A program made the position numbers and the translations under genes. A stretch of DNA of 27,336 bases from a virus: positions 1 to 27,336 of IMG/VR virus record IMGVR_UViG_3300042479_000825; one strand, given 5' to 3'. The notes under the pieces were generated by a model. That model saw nothing but the letters and a program-made list of their open reading frames with translations. It searched no databases and had not been told where the DNA came from. Each line of letters starts with the position of its first letter. Within the stretch, counting starts at the first letter, position 1. This document shows, in pieces, positions 1 to 8,048 of the stretch.

Positions 1-483
1 CAAATGTTAAGCGAAGGGATTTATCCTGAACATATGGTATATTTAAAATCTGCTGGTATCTGTGGACAGTCAGATTTAGTTGAGGTTGCTAATGGTCAAG
101 TGCATATACTTGATTATAAGACAAATAAGAAAATTGAAACTGAATCTTATGTAAACTGGGAAGGATTGTCAAAGAAAATGACAGGTCCTGTTTCACATTT
201 AGATGACTGTAACTTAAACCATTATAACTTGCAGTTGTCAATTTATATGTACATGATCTTGAAACATAATCCAAACTTAGTTGCTGGTAATGTTATCATA
301 CATCATATTACATTTGAAAACACTGGAGAAGATGATTATGGTTATCCTATAACTAAATTAGATGAGCAAGGAAATCCTATCATCAAAGAGATAGTTGCTT
401 ATGAACTACCTTATCTTAAAGAGGAAGTTCATAATATAATGGCATGGTATAAAGAAAATAAAGACACAATTAAAAAGAAATGA
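1..483 (+). CDS. PD-(D/E)XK (RecB-like) nuclease, C-terminal part; 5' end outside window
   Basis: The reading frame is open from base 1 (codon CAA before the first ATG at 4), so the gene probably starts upstream; the visible part is 160 codons. Numbering from the ATG at 4, GQSDLVEV supplies the first acidic residue (D24), HILDYKTNKK supplies the D-x-K pair (D37, K39), and NLQLSIYMYM gives the Q-xxx-Y helix (Q77, Y81) typical of the RecB/Cas4/lambda-exonuclease-like PD-(D/E)XK fold. Such enzymes cut or resect DNA with Mg2+. In phages they serve recombination, replication or host DNA breakdown. The C-terminus overlaps the next start by ATGA. The family call is strong; the exact role (exonuclease or endonuclease) is not determined. 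The alternative that the ATG at 4 is the true start is less likely because the N-terminal helix of the fold would be missing. Confidence 0.8.
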   Translation, partial: QMLSEGIYPEHMVYLKSAGICGQSDLVEVANGQVHILDYKTNKKIETESYVNWEGLSKKMTGPVSHLDDCNLNHYNLQLSIYMYMILKHNPNLVAGNVIIHHITFENTGEDDYGYPITKLDEQGNPIIKEIVAYELPYLKEEVHNIMAWYKENKDTIKKK

Positions 484-764
484 TCATGAAAGACACAAAA
501 ACATTTTTAAAAGCAGAGTTTGTTTTAGAGAACATGTCACAAACTCATATTACTGGTAAAAGAGAAGGAGACTTAGCGTTTGTTCAAGGTTATTTTGTAA
601 AAGAAGATGTATTACACTACAGATCATCTGTGGACATTGATAATAATATTGAACCTTACACGTATGTTCAAACTGAATCAGGCATTGACATGTGTGTAAA
701 CATGACTGTACATAAGTTCCATATGTTATTGAATGGGATTGAAGAAAAAGAAGCAGAATTATGA
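480..764 (+). CDS. small hypothetical protein, 94 aa
   Basis: This 94-aa ORF is coupled to the upstream nuclease by an ATGA overlap; a second in-frame ATG at 486 could be used instead. The sequence is mixed alpha/beta with no signal peptide, membrane segment or motif that I recognise. Its stop overlaps the next start (ATGATAA). It is supported as a gene by this tight packing on both sides and by codon use like that of its neighbours. The function is unknown. Confidence 0.65.
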   Translation: MIMKDTKTFLKAEFVLENMSQTHITGKREGDLAFVQGYFVKEDVLHYRSSVDIDNNIEPYTYVQTESGIDMCVNMTVHKFHMLLNGIEEKEAEL

Positions 765-1273
765 TAAAATTATTTGACTTAAACAATGGGGTAGTGGTGC
801 CAACTGAGCACTGCTATACCCTTAAACATTTAAAGGTGATTATTGACAAGTATCCTGAGAACTACATGGATATTTTTTTATATGTATTTTACATGACTTG
901 TCCAAACCCAGAACTTAATCCATTTTTTGATATCAAAGAACATGACAGAGAAGAATCCATCCTTACGCAAATTAATGCTTCCTTTTCTGTGGAAGATGAT
1001 GACATTATCAATGCTGTTACGCTCAGTGCAACATTATATCAAACGCCAACTTACAGAGCGTACATGGGAATAAAAGGTGTACTAGATAAATTAGCATCTT
1101 ATATGGAGAAGACAAACATTACAGATGGTAGAGATGGAAATATTACTGCTATTGTTAATGCTGCTAAAAACTTTGAAGGAATTAGAATGTCTTTTAGAGG
1201 AGCATATAAGGATTTAATGGAGGAACAAAAGTCTACTGTAAGAGGTGGTCAAAACTTAGCATATGATCAATAA
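761..1273 (+). CDS. conserved-looking hypothetical protein, 170 aa
   Basis: A 170-aa soluble, mostly helical protein. The N-terminal half contains an aromatic stretch (MDIFLYVFYMTCPNPELNPF, about residues 36-55) and an acidic patch around EHDREES and EDDDI. The C-terminal half (about 95-160) is helical and charged. It overlaps both neighbours, so it belongs to the same transcript as the nuclease upstream and the terminase downstream. Its place a few hundred bases before the large terminase would suit a small terminase subunit, but I see no helix-turn-helix or other direct support for that, so it remains of unknown function. Confidence 0.7.
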   Translation: MIKLFDLNNGVVVPTEHCYTLKHLKVIIDKYPENYMDIFLYVFYMTCPNPELNPFFDIKEHDREESILTQINASFSVEDDDIINAVTLSATLYQTPTYRAYMGIKGVLDKLASYMEKTNITDGRDGNITAIVNAAKNFEGIRMSFRGAYKDLMEEQKSTVRGGQNLAYDQ

Positions 1274-1499
1274 AATGAAACTATTTTATACCTTTCTGAT
1301 ACTCAGTATTTTATCGTGTGCACGTGGACTTAACTATAATGTTGGTAGAACCCACAATGCTGACATGGCAAATAGAACTAAAATTGTTAGGAAGCAGGAC
1401 ATTATTATGAAGGACAAAATGAACAAATCAAGAAAGAAAGCATCAAGAGTTGTGCAACCACATAGGCATGTACGTCATTCAAAAAGAAAATTTATATGA
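1263..1499 (+). CDS. small basic protein with lipoprotein-like N-terminus, 78 aa
   Basis: Starts at 1263, overlapping the previous gene by 11 nt; an in-frame ATG at 1275 would give a cleaner signal (MKLFYTFLILSILSCARG). That segment is Lys, then a run of hydrophobic residues, then a cysteine, like a type II (lipoprotein) signal, although the residues just before the Cys (I-L-S-C) deviate from the usual L-A/S-G/A-C. The rest (about 55 aa) is very basic, rich in Lys, Arg and His, and ends KRKFI. An exported or membrane-tethered role is plausible, including an outer-membrane spanin-like (Rz1-type) lysis lipoprotein, but no partner inner-membrane spanin or endolysin is visible nearby. It overlaps the next start. 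Confidence 0.6.
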   Translation: MINKMKLFYTFLILSILSCARGLNYNVGRTHNADMANRTKIVRKQDIIMKDKMNKSRKKASRVVQPHRHVRHSKRKFI

Positions 1500-1690
1500 A
1501 CACTATACAACTAGAATTTGTACACATTAGTGATGGAACTATTGCTTACATGCGTAGTCCTTATGTGCCAAACAGAAAAGATTTAATTGACTACAATGAT
1601 AAGAAGTATGTAGTTCTGGATATTATATGGAAGTTTCCTATAACGGCTACAACAAGTATTCAACTAATAATTGATGAAGTATGTTCTTAA
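1496..1690 (+). CDS. small hypothetical protein, 64 aa
   Basis: A 64-aa protein whose alternating hydrophobic pattern suggests a small beta-barrel (strands around IQLEFVHI, GTIAYMRS, KKYVVLDIIWKF, SIQLIIDEV). It overlaps the preceding gene by ATGA and the terminase start by 10 nt, so its translation is probably coupled to both. No known motif; function unknown. The dense overlap is the main evidence that it is real. Confidence 0.6.
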   Translation: MNTIQLEFVHISDGTIAYMRSPYVPNRKDLIDYNDKKYVVLDIIWKFPITATTSIQLIIDEVCS

Positions 1691-3891
1691 CAATCCCAAC
1701 ATATGATCATAACTTAGGTGCGTGGTCTACAACAGAATTTGAAACAAGAGAAGAGTACGTGGCTTTCTTATGGTCCTGTTTTAAAGAACCAGGAGAGTAT
1801 GAATTTGACGACTGTTCTTTGATGTTCAATGAGCAATCAAAGTTGTTTACAAAGAACAAAGTGTATTGTGTAGCACCATTTAGATCTAAAGATTATATCA
1901 AGTATTGGGATGATCAAAAGGAAAAATGCACCAAAGGTGCCATCTTTAAATACAATGGTAAGACGTGGTTTTTGACACGGTATTACTACATGTGGTTAAA
2001 TTTCTTACCAATCTATAACAAAGAGATAAGCAAATTTGGCTTTGTAGATATCCGTGATGCTCAATATCATATGTCTTTATATGAGGAACTTGCAAAGTAT
2101 AGTTTTAAACATGCTGCAATATTAAAGAAAAGACAGATTGCTTCGTCATACTTTCATGGAGCTATCCTCATAGGAAACTACTGGTTTGATGAAGGATCCG
2201 TTAATAAGATAGCAGGTTCTTTAAAGGATTACATAGGCGAAAAAGGAACCTGGCGGTTCCTTGAGGAGTATCGTAACTTCCTCAATGTTAACACTGCTTG
2301 GTATAGACCATCTAATCCTGATAAAGTTTTAAACTGGGAACAAAAGATTGAAGTAAATGAAGGAGGTAGAAAACGTGATAAAGGTTTAAAGTCTACCATC
2401 ATGGGTCTTGTATTAGAAAAAGATCCAACGAATGGTGTAGGGGGTCCATGTACATTCTTCTTTCATGAGGAAGCAGGGATTGCTCCAAAGATGAATGAAA
2501 CAGTAGAGTACTTATTACCTGCTATGAAATCAGGTATGATTTATACAGGTATGTTTGTTGTTGCTGGATCAGTGGGTAACTTAGAACAATGTGATCCATT
2601 AAAGAAAATGGTTCTTAATCCTGACAGTAAAGATGTGTTGGCTGTGCCAACAAAGTTGCTAAATGCTGAAGGAGAACATGCTGAGTGTGGTTTATTTATT
2701 CCAGAACAATGGTCAATGCAACCTTGCATAGATGATTTTGGAAATTCATTAGTAGAAGAAGCTTTAAAGATGATCTTTGAAGAAAGAGAACTTTGGAAAA
2801 AATCTCTTGACCCAGAGGATTATCAACTACGTATTTCACAAAAGCCAACTAACATAGAAGAAGCATTTGCTTCAAGAAAAGATTCTAAGTTTCCAGCATA
2901 TCTTGTCACACAACAGATACGAAGAATTGAAGATAAAGAATACTTTAGAGAGTTTGTTGAACTAGAAAGAAATGCTGAAGGTAAAATTGAGTTTAAACCT
3001 TCATCAAGAATTCCTATATCTGAATTTCCAATATCCCCTAAGACGAAGGAAAAAGAAGGAGTGGTAGTAATTTATGAAAGACCACATGCAAATCCAACAC
3101 ACGGCATGTATTACGCCTCTATTGACCCTGTAGCAGAAGGAAAAACAACAACATCAGATTCTTTGTGTAGTATATTTGTGTATAAGACTTCTCAAGAGGT
3201 AACAAGACATAAAGAAGATGGTTCAATTGAACAACATATTGAACGCGATGGTTTAGTTGCAGCATGGTGTGGTAGGTTTGACGATTTAACAAAAACGCAT
3301 GAGCGTTTGGAAATGATCATTGAAGCATACAACGCTTGGACTATTGTTGAGAACAACGTTAGTTTGTTTATCCAACACATGATTCAAAGAAGAAAGCAAA
3401 AGTACCTTGTACCTAAAACGCAAATTCTGTTCTTAAAAGAACTACAAAGTAACGCAAATGTTTTTCAAGAATATGGTTGGAAGAATACAGGAACATTGTT
3501 TAAGGGAAACTTAATATCATATGGTGTACAGTTTATTGTAGAAGAGATTGATACTGAGAGTACTCCAGATGGAACTATTACAAAAGTAAGACACGGTGTT
3601 GAGAGAATACCTGATATAATGTTACTAAAAGAAATGCTTGCCTACAGAGATGGACTTAACGTGGATAGACTTGTAGCATTTTGTTCTTTGGTTGCCTTTG
3701 CAAAGGTTCAAGAATCAAACAGAGGATATACTAAACGTGTTGAACGAGAAGAAAGTATTAACTTGCAAAAACCAAATAAAAATGGTAACTTATTCATGAA
3801 TCCATTTCGTCATATTGGAACCACTAATAGTAACTCAAAGTTAGGCAGTGGGCAACAAAGAAACAGAAGTGCATTTAAAAACATGAGATAA
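1681..3891 (+). CDS. terL: terminase large subunit (packaging ATPase and nuclease)
   Basis: A 736-aa protein with the two-domain TerL layout. ATPase half: a P-loop-like element KKRQIASSYFHG (about 149-160), a hydrophobic strand ending in acidic residues TFFFHEEAG (258-266, Walker B with catalytic Glu), and a coupling-type segment VVAGSVGN (293-300). Nuclease half (RNase H-like): YYASIDPVAEGK with first Asp D482, TIVENN with E557, and IPDIMLLKEMLAY...NVDRLVAF with D645 and D662 as later acidic ligands. It translocates DNA into the prohead through the portal and cuts the concatemer. The portal gene follows after 11 nt. The P-loop is degenerate (no GK[ST]), as in some large-phage terminases. The last 60 residues are polar and probably flexible. 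The start at 1681 overlaps the upstream ORF. Confidence 0.93.
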   Translation: MFLTIPTYDHNLGAWSTTEFETREEYVAFLWSCFKEPGEYEFDDCSLMFNEQSKLFTKNKVYCVAPFRSKDYIKYWDDQKEKCTKGAIFKYNGKTWFLTRYYYMWLNFLPIYNKEISKFGFVDIRDAQYHMSLYEELAKYSFKHAAILKKRQIASSYFHGAILIGNYWFDEGSVNKIAGSLKDYIGEKGTWRFLEEYRNFLNVNTAWYRPSNPDKVLNWEQKIEVNEGGRKRDKGLKSTIMGLVLEKDPTNGVGGPCTFFFHEEAGIAPKMNETVEYLLPAMKSGMIYTGMFVVAGSVGNLEQCDPLKKMVLNPDSKDVLAVPTKLLNAEGEHAECGLFIPEQWSMQPCIDDFGNSLVEEALKMIFEERELWKKSLDPEDYQLRISQKPTNIEEAFASRKDSKFPAYLVTQQIRRIEDKEYFREFVELERNAEGKIEFKPSSRIPISEFPISPKTKEKEGVVVIYERPHANPTHGMYYASIDPVAEGKTTTSDSLCSIFVYKTSQEVTRHKEDGSIEQHIERDGLVAAWCGRFDDLTKTHERLEMIIEAYNAWTIVENNVSLFIQHMIQRRKQKYLVPKTQILFLKELQSNANVFQEYGWKNTGTLFKGNLISYGVQFIVEEIDTESTPDGTITKVRHGVERIPDIMLLKEMLAYRDGLNVDRLVAFCSLVAFAKVQESNRGYTKRVEREESINLQKPNKNGNLFMNPFRHIGTTNSNSKLGSGQQRNRSAFKNMR

Positions 3892-3902
3892 AAAAGAAAC
3901 AT

Positions 3903-6638
3903 ATGAAAGTATATAATGCAATGCAGTTAAAGAATGGGGCAAAGTCTGAGTACCATAGAATGGGTACATTGACACAACCTATTCAGTTTTTACCTAAGGT
4001 AGAAAAAGATGAACTCTGGGCAGCTTGGAATATTGATTGGTTTGAAATGCAAGGTCTTAAACAATTAAGACGCAATGCAAGACGTTTGTTAAAAAATTAC
4101 AAACTTGCAAATGGTATTATTGATAAGACAGACTACATTGTTGAAGAAGATAATGAGGTTGCAGACATGATTGATATATTGACACAAGAAGATGAATCAG
4201 CATTTGATTTAAAATTCTTTCCAATTATACCAAATGTAATCAACGTGTTATGTGGTGAGTTTGCCAAAAGAAATGACAAGATTACATACAGAGCAGTTGA
4301 TGATCTTTCTTACAATGAAATGATTGATGAGAAAAGAAAGATGATTGAACAAAATCTTGTTGCAAGAGGAGAACAGCTCATGCAAAAAAAGATTGAAGAA
4401 ATGGGTATTGATACTGAATCTGAAGAAGGTGCTCAACAAGCACAACAAATGATGTCTCCAGAGAGTATTAAAACTTTACCAGAGATTGAACAATTCTTTA
4501 AAAAAGATTATAGATCAATGGTTGAACAATGGGCTTCTCATCAACATGAAGTAGATGTTGAGAAGTTTCAAATGAAAGAAATGGAAAACATGGCATTCAG
4601 AGATATGCTTATCACTGATAGAGAGTTTTGGCATTTTAAAATGAATGAAACAGACTATGAAATTGAATTATGGAATCCTTTGTTAACATTCTATCACAAA
4701 TCTCCTGATGCACGTTATGTATCACAATCAAACTATGCTGGTAAGATTGATATGATGACGTTAGCTGACGTTGTAGATAAATATGGATGGATGATGGATG
4801 ATGATCAGTTAAGGTCTTTAGAAGCAATCTATCCTGTAAAATCTGCAGGTTATATTTTACCTGGTTTACAAAATGATGGTTCTTTTTATGATGCAACCAA
4901 ATCACATGAGTGGAATACACAAGGACCATCTCTAGGAATGAGACAAATGTTATCTTTCAATGATACATTTGGTTTGGGAATGGGTGGTACTAGTCATGAT
5001 GTTATTGCAGAAATACTACATGAATCTGAAGATATGCAAGAGTTTGGTGATACAACTTTATTGCGTGTCTCAACTGTTTATTGGAAATCTCAAAAAATGT
5101 TAGGTCACTTAACAAAAATTCTTGAGACTGGTGAAATGATAGATACTATTGTTGATGAATCATACAAGGTTACTGAAAAACCTATTTATGATACGTCTGT
5201 TATAAAAAACAAAACACGTGAAACAGTTGTATTTGGTGAACATATAGATTGGATCTGGATTAATGAAGTTTGGGGTGGTACTAAGATTGGTCCTAATAGA
5301 CCAGCTTTTTATGGTAACGCAGACAACTTTGGTTTGAACCCTATTTATCTAAACGCAAAACCTGTTAAGTTTCAATTTAAAGGAGACTTCACATTATATG
5401 GCTGTAAGTTACCTGTAGAAGGAGCAATCTTTTCTGATCGTAACAGTAAGTCAAGATCAATGGTTGATAGAATGAAACCTTACCAAATTGGTTACAACCT
5501 GGTTAACAACCAGATAGCTGATATTCTTATTGATGAATTAGGTACTGTAATTATGTTAGATCAGAATGCTTTACCAAGACACTCAATGGGAGAAGATTGG
5601 GGACACAACAATTTCCAGAAAGCATACGTTGCAATGAAGGATTTCCAAATGTTACCACTTGATACAACTATCACTAACACAGAAAGTGCAACAAACTTTA
5701 ATCACTATCAAGTATTGAACTTGCAACAAACAGAAAGATTGATGTCACGTATTCAGTTAGCTGGTTACTTTAAACAACAATGTTTTGATTCTATTGGTCT
5801 TACACCTCAACGTATGGGTGCAACAAATGCACAAGAAACCGCAACAGGTGTAGAGCAGGCAATTAACATGAGTTACAGTCAAACAGAAACGTATTTCATA
5901 CAGCATTCTGAATACTTAATGCCAAGAATCCATCAGATGAGAACAGACTTAGCTCAGTTCTATAACTCTACTACCCCTAGTCTAAGATTGCAGTATACTA
6001 CAACGATGGATGAACAGGTAAACTTTGAGATGAATGGCACAGATCTTTTGGCTAGAGATTTAAACATATATATTTCTACCAAAGTAAATCAACGTCAGTT
6101 AATGGATCAGATAAGACAACTTGCTTTATCTAACAACACTGCTGGGGCATCTATCTACGATCTAGGAAACATAATGAAAGCAGATTCATTAGCTGAGATA
6201 ACTCACGTAATGAAATCAATGGAGCAGAAAACTGATGCTATAAGACGTGAACAAACAGATGCTCAATCTGAACAAGTTAAAATGCAACAACAAGCTGAGA
6301 CTGAAAGACAAGATGCTAAACTTAAATTTGAAGCTGAGCAAAATGCAATGAATAGAGATACTGAAGTTCAAGTTGCTGAAATTCGTGCTGCTGTTAACAC
6401 AGGACAAACAGATACAAATGAAAATCAACAATCTGATTATATTGACACTCTTGAATACTTAGATAAAAAGAACGCAACTGATAGAGACCATGCTTTTAAA
6501 AGAGAACAATCTTTAGGACAACAAATCAATACTGAAAAAGATAGAGCGTTAAAAGAAAGAGAACTTCAAACAAGAGAGAGAATTGCTAACAAACAATTGC
6601 AAGTTGCAGCAAGAAATAAGAATAAATATGACAAGTAA
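3903..6638 (+). CDS. portal protein
   Basis: A 911-aa protein directly after the terminase. It has the composition and order of a large Bacteroidota-phage portal: an N-terminal helical region with LKFFPIIPNVINVLCGEFAK (103-122), which matches the stem-entry helix seen in crAss-like portals; a variable, Gln/Glu-rich insertion (about 140-200); and a central wing/stem region with NPLLTFYHKSPDARY (258-272) and a long helix around 520-550. From about 770 to 905 it is a Glu/Gln/Lys/Arg-rich, nearly uninterrupted helix, probably a coiled coil or barrel reaching into the capsid. The role is the dodecameric vertex for DNA entry and exit. Family assignment rests on position, length and these segments rather than on any catalytic motif. 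Confidence 0.88.
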   Translation: MKVYNAMQLKNGAKSEYHRMGTLTQPIQFLPKVEKDELWAAWNIDWFEMQGLKQLRRNARRLLKNYKLANGIIDKTDYIVEEDNEVADMIDILTQEDESAFDLKFFPIIPNVINVLCGEFAKRNDKITYRAVDDLSYNEMIDEKRKMIEQNLVARGEQLMQKKIEEMGIDTESEEGAQQAQQMMSPESIKTLPEIEQFFKKDYRSMVEQWASHQHEVDVEKFQMKEMENMAFRDMLITDREFWHFKMNETDYEIELWNPLLTFYHKSPDARYVSQSNYAGKIDMMTLADVVDKYGWMMDDDQLRSLEAIYPVKSAGYILPGLQNDGSFYDATKSHEWNTQGPSLGMRQMLSFNDTFGLGMGGTSHDVIAEILHESEDMQEFGDTTLLRVSTVYWKSQKMLGHLTKILETGEMIDTIVDESYKVTEKPIYDTSVIKNKTRETVVFGEHIDWIWINEVWGGTKIGPNRPAFYGNADNFGLNPIYLNAKPVKFQFKGDFTLYGCKLPVEGAIFSDRNSKSRSMVDRMKPYQIGYNLVNNQIADILIDELGTVIMLDQNALPRHSMGEDWGHNNFQKAYVAMKDFQMLPLDTTITNTESATNFNHYQVLNLQQTERLMSRIQLAGYFKQQCFDSIGLTPQRMGATNAQETATGVEQAINMSYSQTETYFIQHSEYLMPRIHQMRTDLAQFYNSTTPSLRLQYTTTMDEQVNFEMNGTDLLARDLNIYISTKVNQRQLMDQIRQLALSNNTAGASIYDLGNIMKADSLAEITHVMKSMEQKTDAIRREQTDAQSEQVKMQQQAETERQDAKLKFEAEQNAMNRDTEVQVAEIRAAVNTGQTDTNENQQSDYIDTLEYLDKKNATDRDHAFKREQSLGQQINTEKDRALKERELQTRERIANKQLQVAARNKNKYDK

Positions 6639-6655
6639 ACAACGATAGCGTTATA

Positions 6656-6711
6656 ATGCAGATTCTTTTGTAAAATAGTTTCTGCATTTATAAACCTTTC
6701 AAGTTTATTTT
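6656..6711 (+). terminator. two weak hairpins downstream of the portal gene
   Basis: In the 116-nt gap after the portal gene, ATGCAGA (6656-6662) pairs with TCTGCAT (6681-6687) across an 18-nt loop, and ATAAAC (6690-6695) pairs with GTTTAT (6703-6708) across a 7-nt loop followed by T residues. The stems are AT-rich, so this would be a weak or partial terminator or a processing site between portal and scaffold messages. Confidence 0.3.
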
Positions 6712-6712
6712 G
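6705..6712 (+). promoter_or_regulatory. possible Bacteroidota-type -7 element before the scaffold gene
   Basis: TTATTTTG differs at one base from the TAnnTTTG -7 consensus of Bacteroidota housekeeping promoters and lies 43 nt before the next gene. No TTTG/TTG is seen at the expected -33 distance, so support is weak. Confidence 0.2.
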
Positions 6713-6754
6713 TAGTTTATATATGAAGACAAACACAAACCAACAACAAACAAA

Positions 6755-8002
6755 ATGGAATTAGAAGAAGACAAAAACAAAGCAACTATGGAACTGGATA
6801 ACATTGATGATTTCCTTCCATTACCAGGTGCTGATAGTGTTGTCACATCTGATGAAGAACCAAAACCAAACTTGTTCACTAATAAACAAACAAGTGCAGA
6901 TTTAGCTTTCTTAGATGAAGATGACGATGAACCAGCTCCAGGGAGCAAAGCAGATACTGACAATGTTCTAAATGAACTTGATGAAGAGTTATCTAAAGGT
7001 TCAGATGATGATGATCAAAAAAAGTCAACTGGTCGTAAAAGAACAGATAAAAATGGCTTGGTAGAGTTTTTGAAAAAACGTATTGAGTCAGAAGAAATGT
7101 TTACATTTGATGACTTTGATGACTCAAAAGAAAGTCTTGATGAATACTTAGGCAAATTATCAGACAAAGACATTGATGAACTTTGGAAAGAAAATGTTAA
7201 AGCTTTAAAAGATGATGTAGCTGCAAAGACTCCAAAAGAATTCTTCAACGCTTTACCAGAAGAAATGCAAAAAGCTGCAAAGTATATTGCTGATGGTGGT
7301 AAAGATTTAAAAGGATTGTTTAGAAGTTTAGCTCAAGTACAAGAATACAAAGATTTGAATCCTTCAGATGAAGGAGATCAAGAGTTGATTGTAAGACAAT
7401 ACTTATATGCAACACAATTTGGTGAAGGTGATAGAGAATTGATTGAAGAACAAATACAAGAGTGGTATGAAAATGGCACAATTGCAAAAAGAGCTAATCA
7501 GTTTAAACCTAAACTAGATAACATGCAAGAACAAATTCTTGAACAAAAACTTGCTCAGCAAGAAGACTTCAAGAAACAACAAGCTGCAAAAAAAGATGAG
7601 TATATGGAAAACATATATAACACTTTAAAACCAGCTGAATTAAATGGTATCAAGATAGATGGTAAACGTCAAAAGTTCTTATGGGATGAATTGACAAATG
7701 CTAAATATGAGTCTTTAAAAGGTACTCCTACAAACTTATTAGGAAAACTGTTAGAAGATTATCAATTTGGAAAAGCACCAAGATATGATTTGATATCAGA
7801 AACACTTTGGTTACTTTCTGATCCTGAAGATTACAAGGAACATATTAGAAAGCAAGCAAAAAATGAAGCAGTTCAAGACACTGTTAAAAAACTTAAAACG
7901 GAACAAGCTCATAAGATTTCATCTAACTTTACTGATGATGATGATGAGAAAGCTCCAAAAAGAAAAATAAGTAAGCCTTCTAACATTTTTGCTAGAAGAT
8001 AA
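6755..8002 (+). CDS. acidic helical protein between portal and capsid; scaffold candidate
   Basis: A 415-aa strongly charged, mostly helical protein. The first about 100 residues are rich in Asp and Glu (for example LDEDDDEPAP, SKGSDDDDQKK). The middle is alternating helices with Gln-rich coiled-coil character (about 240-285). The C-terminus turns basic (KAPKRKISKPSNIFARR). Position between portal and major capsid, charge pattern, low aromatic content at the ends and a basic tail that could contact the capsid floor are what is expected of an internal scaffolding protein. No protease is visible in the window, so whether it is cleaved is unknown. A start at 6788 (MELDN) is an alternative. It could also be an internal head protein. 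Confidence 0.65.
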   Translation: MELEEDKNKATMELDNIDDFLPLPGADSVVTSDEEPKPNLFTNKQTSADLAFLDEDDDEPAPGSKADTDNVLNELDEELSKGSDDDDQKKSTGRKRTDKNGLVEFLKKRIESEEMFTFDDFDDSKESLDEYLGKLSDKDIDELWKENVKALKDDVAAKTPKEFFNALPEEMQKAAKYIADGGKDLKGLFRSLAQVQEYKDLNPSDEGDQELIVRQYLYATQFGEGDRELIEEQIQEWYENGTIAKRANQFKPKLDNMQEQILEQKLAQQEDFKKQQAAKKDEYMENIYNTLKPAELNGIKIDGKRQKFLWDELTNAKYESLKGTPTNLLGKLLEDYQFGKAPRYDLISETLWLLSDPEDYKEHIRKQAKNEAVQDTVKKLKTEQAHKISSNFTDDDDEKAPKRKISKPSNIFARR

Positions 8003-8048
8003 CATAGTACACAAAAACAAATATAATAATAACTCTTAAATTTTAAAC

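Noticed and set aside
761-1273. Small terminase subunit
   Set aside because: Position fits, but no DNA-binding helix-turn-helix or other small-terminase feature is visible, so it is left as unknown.
6216-6431. Minus-strand frames opposite portal, capsid and other genes
   Set aside because: All lie fully inside well-supported + strand genes, have low-complexity products and no leader signals.
7004-7017. GAT microsatellite in the scaffold candidate
   Set aside because: It simply encodes a short Asp run in an acidic region; no sign of a frameshift or phase-variable switch.
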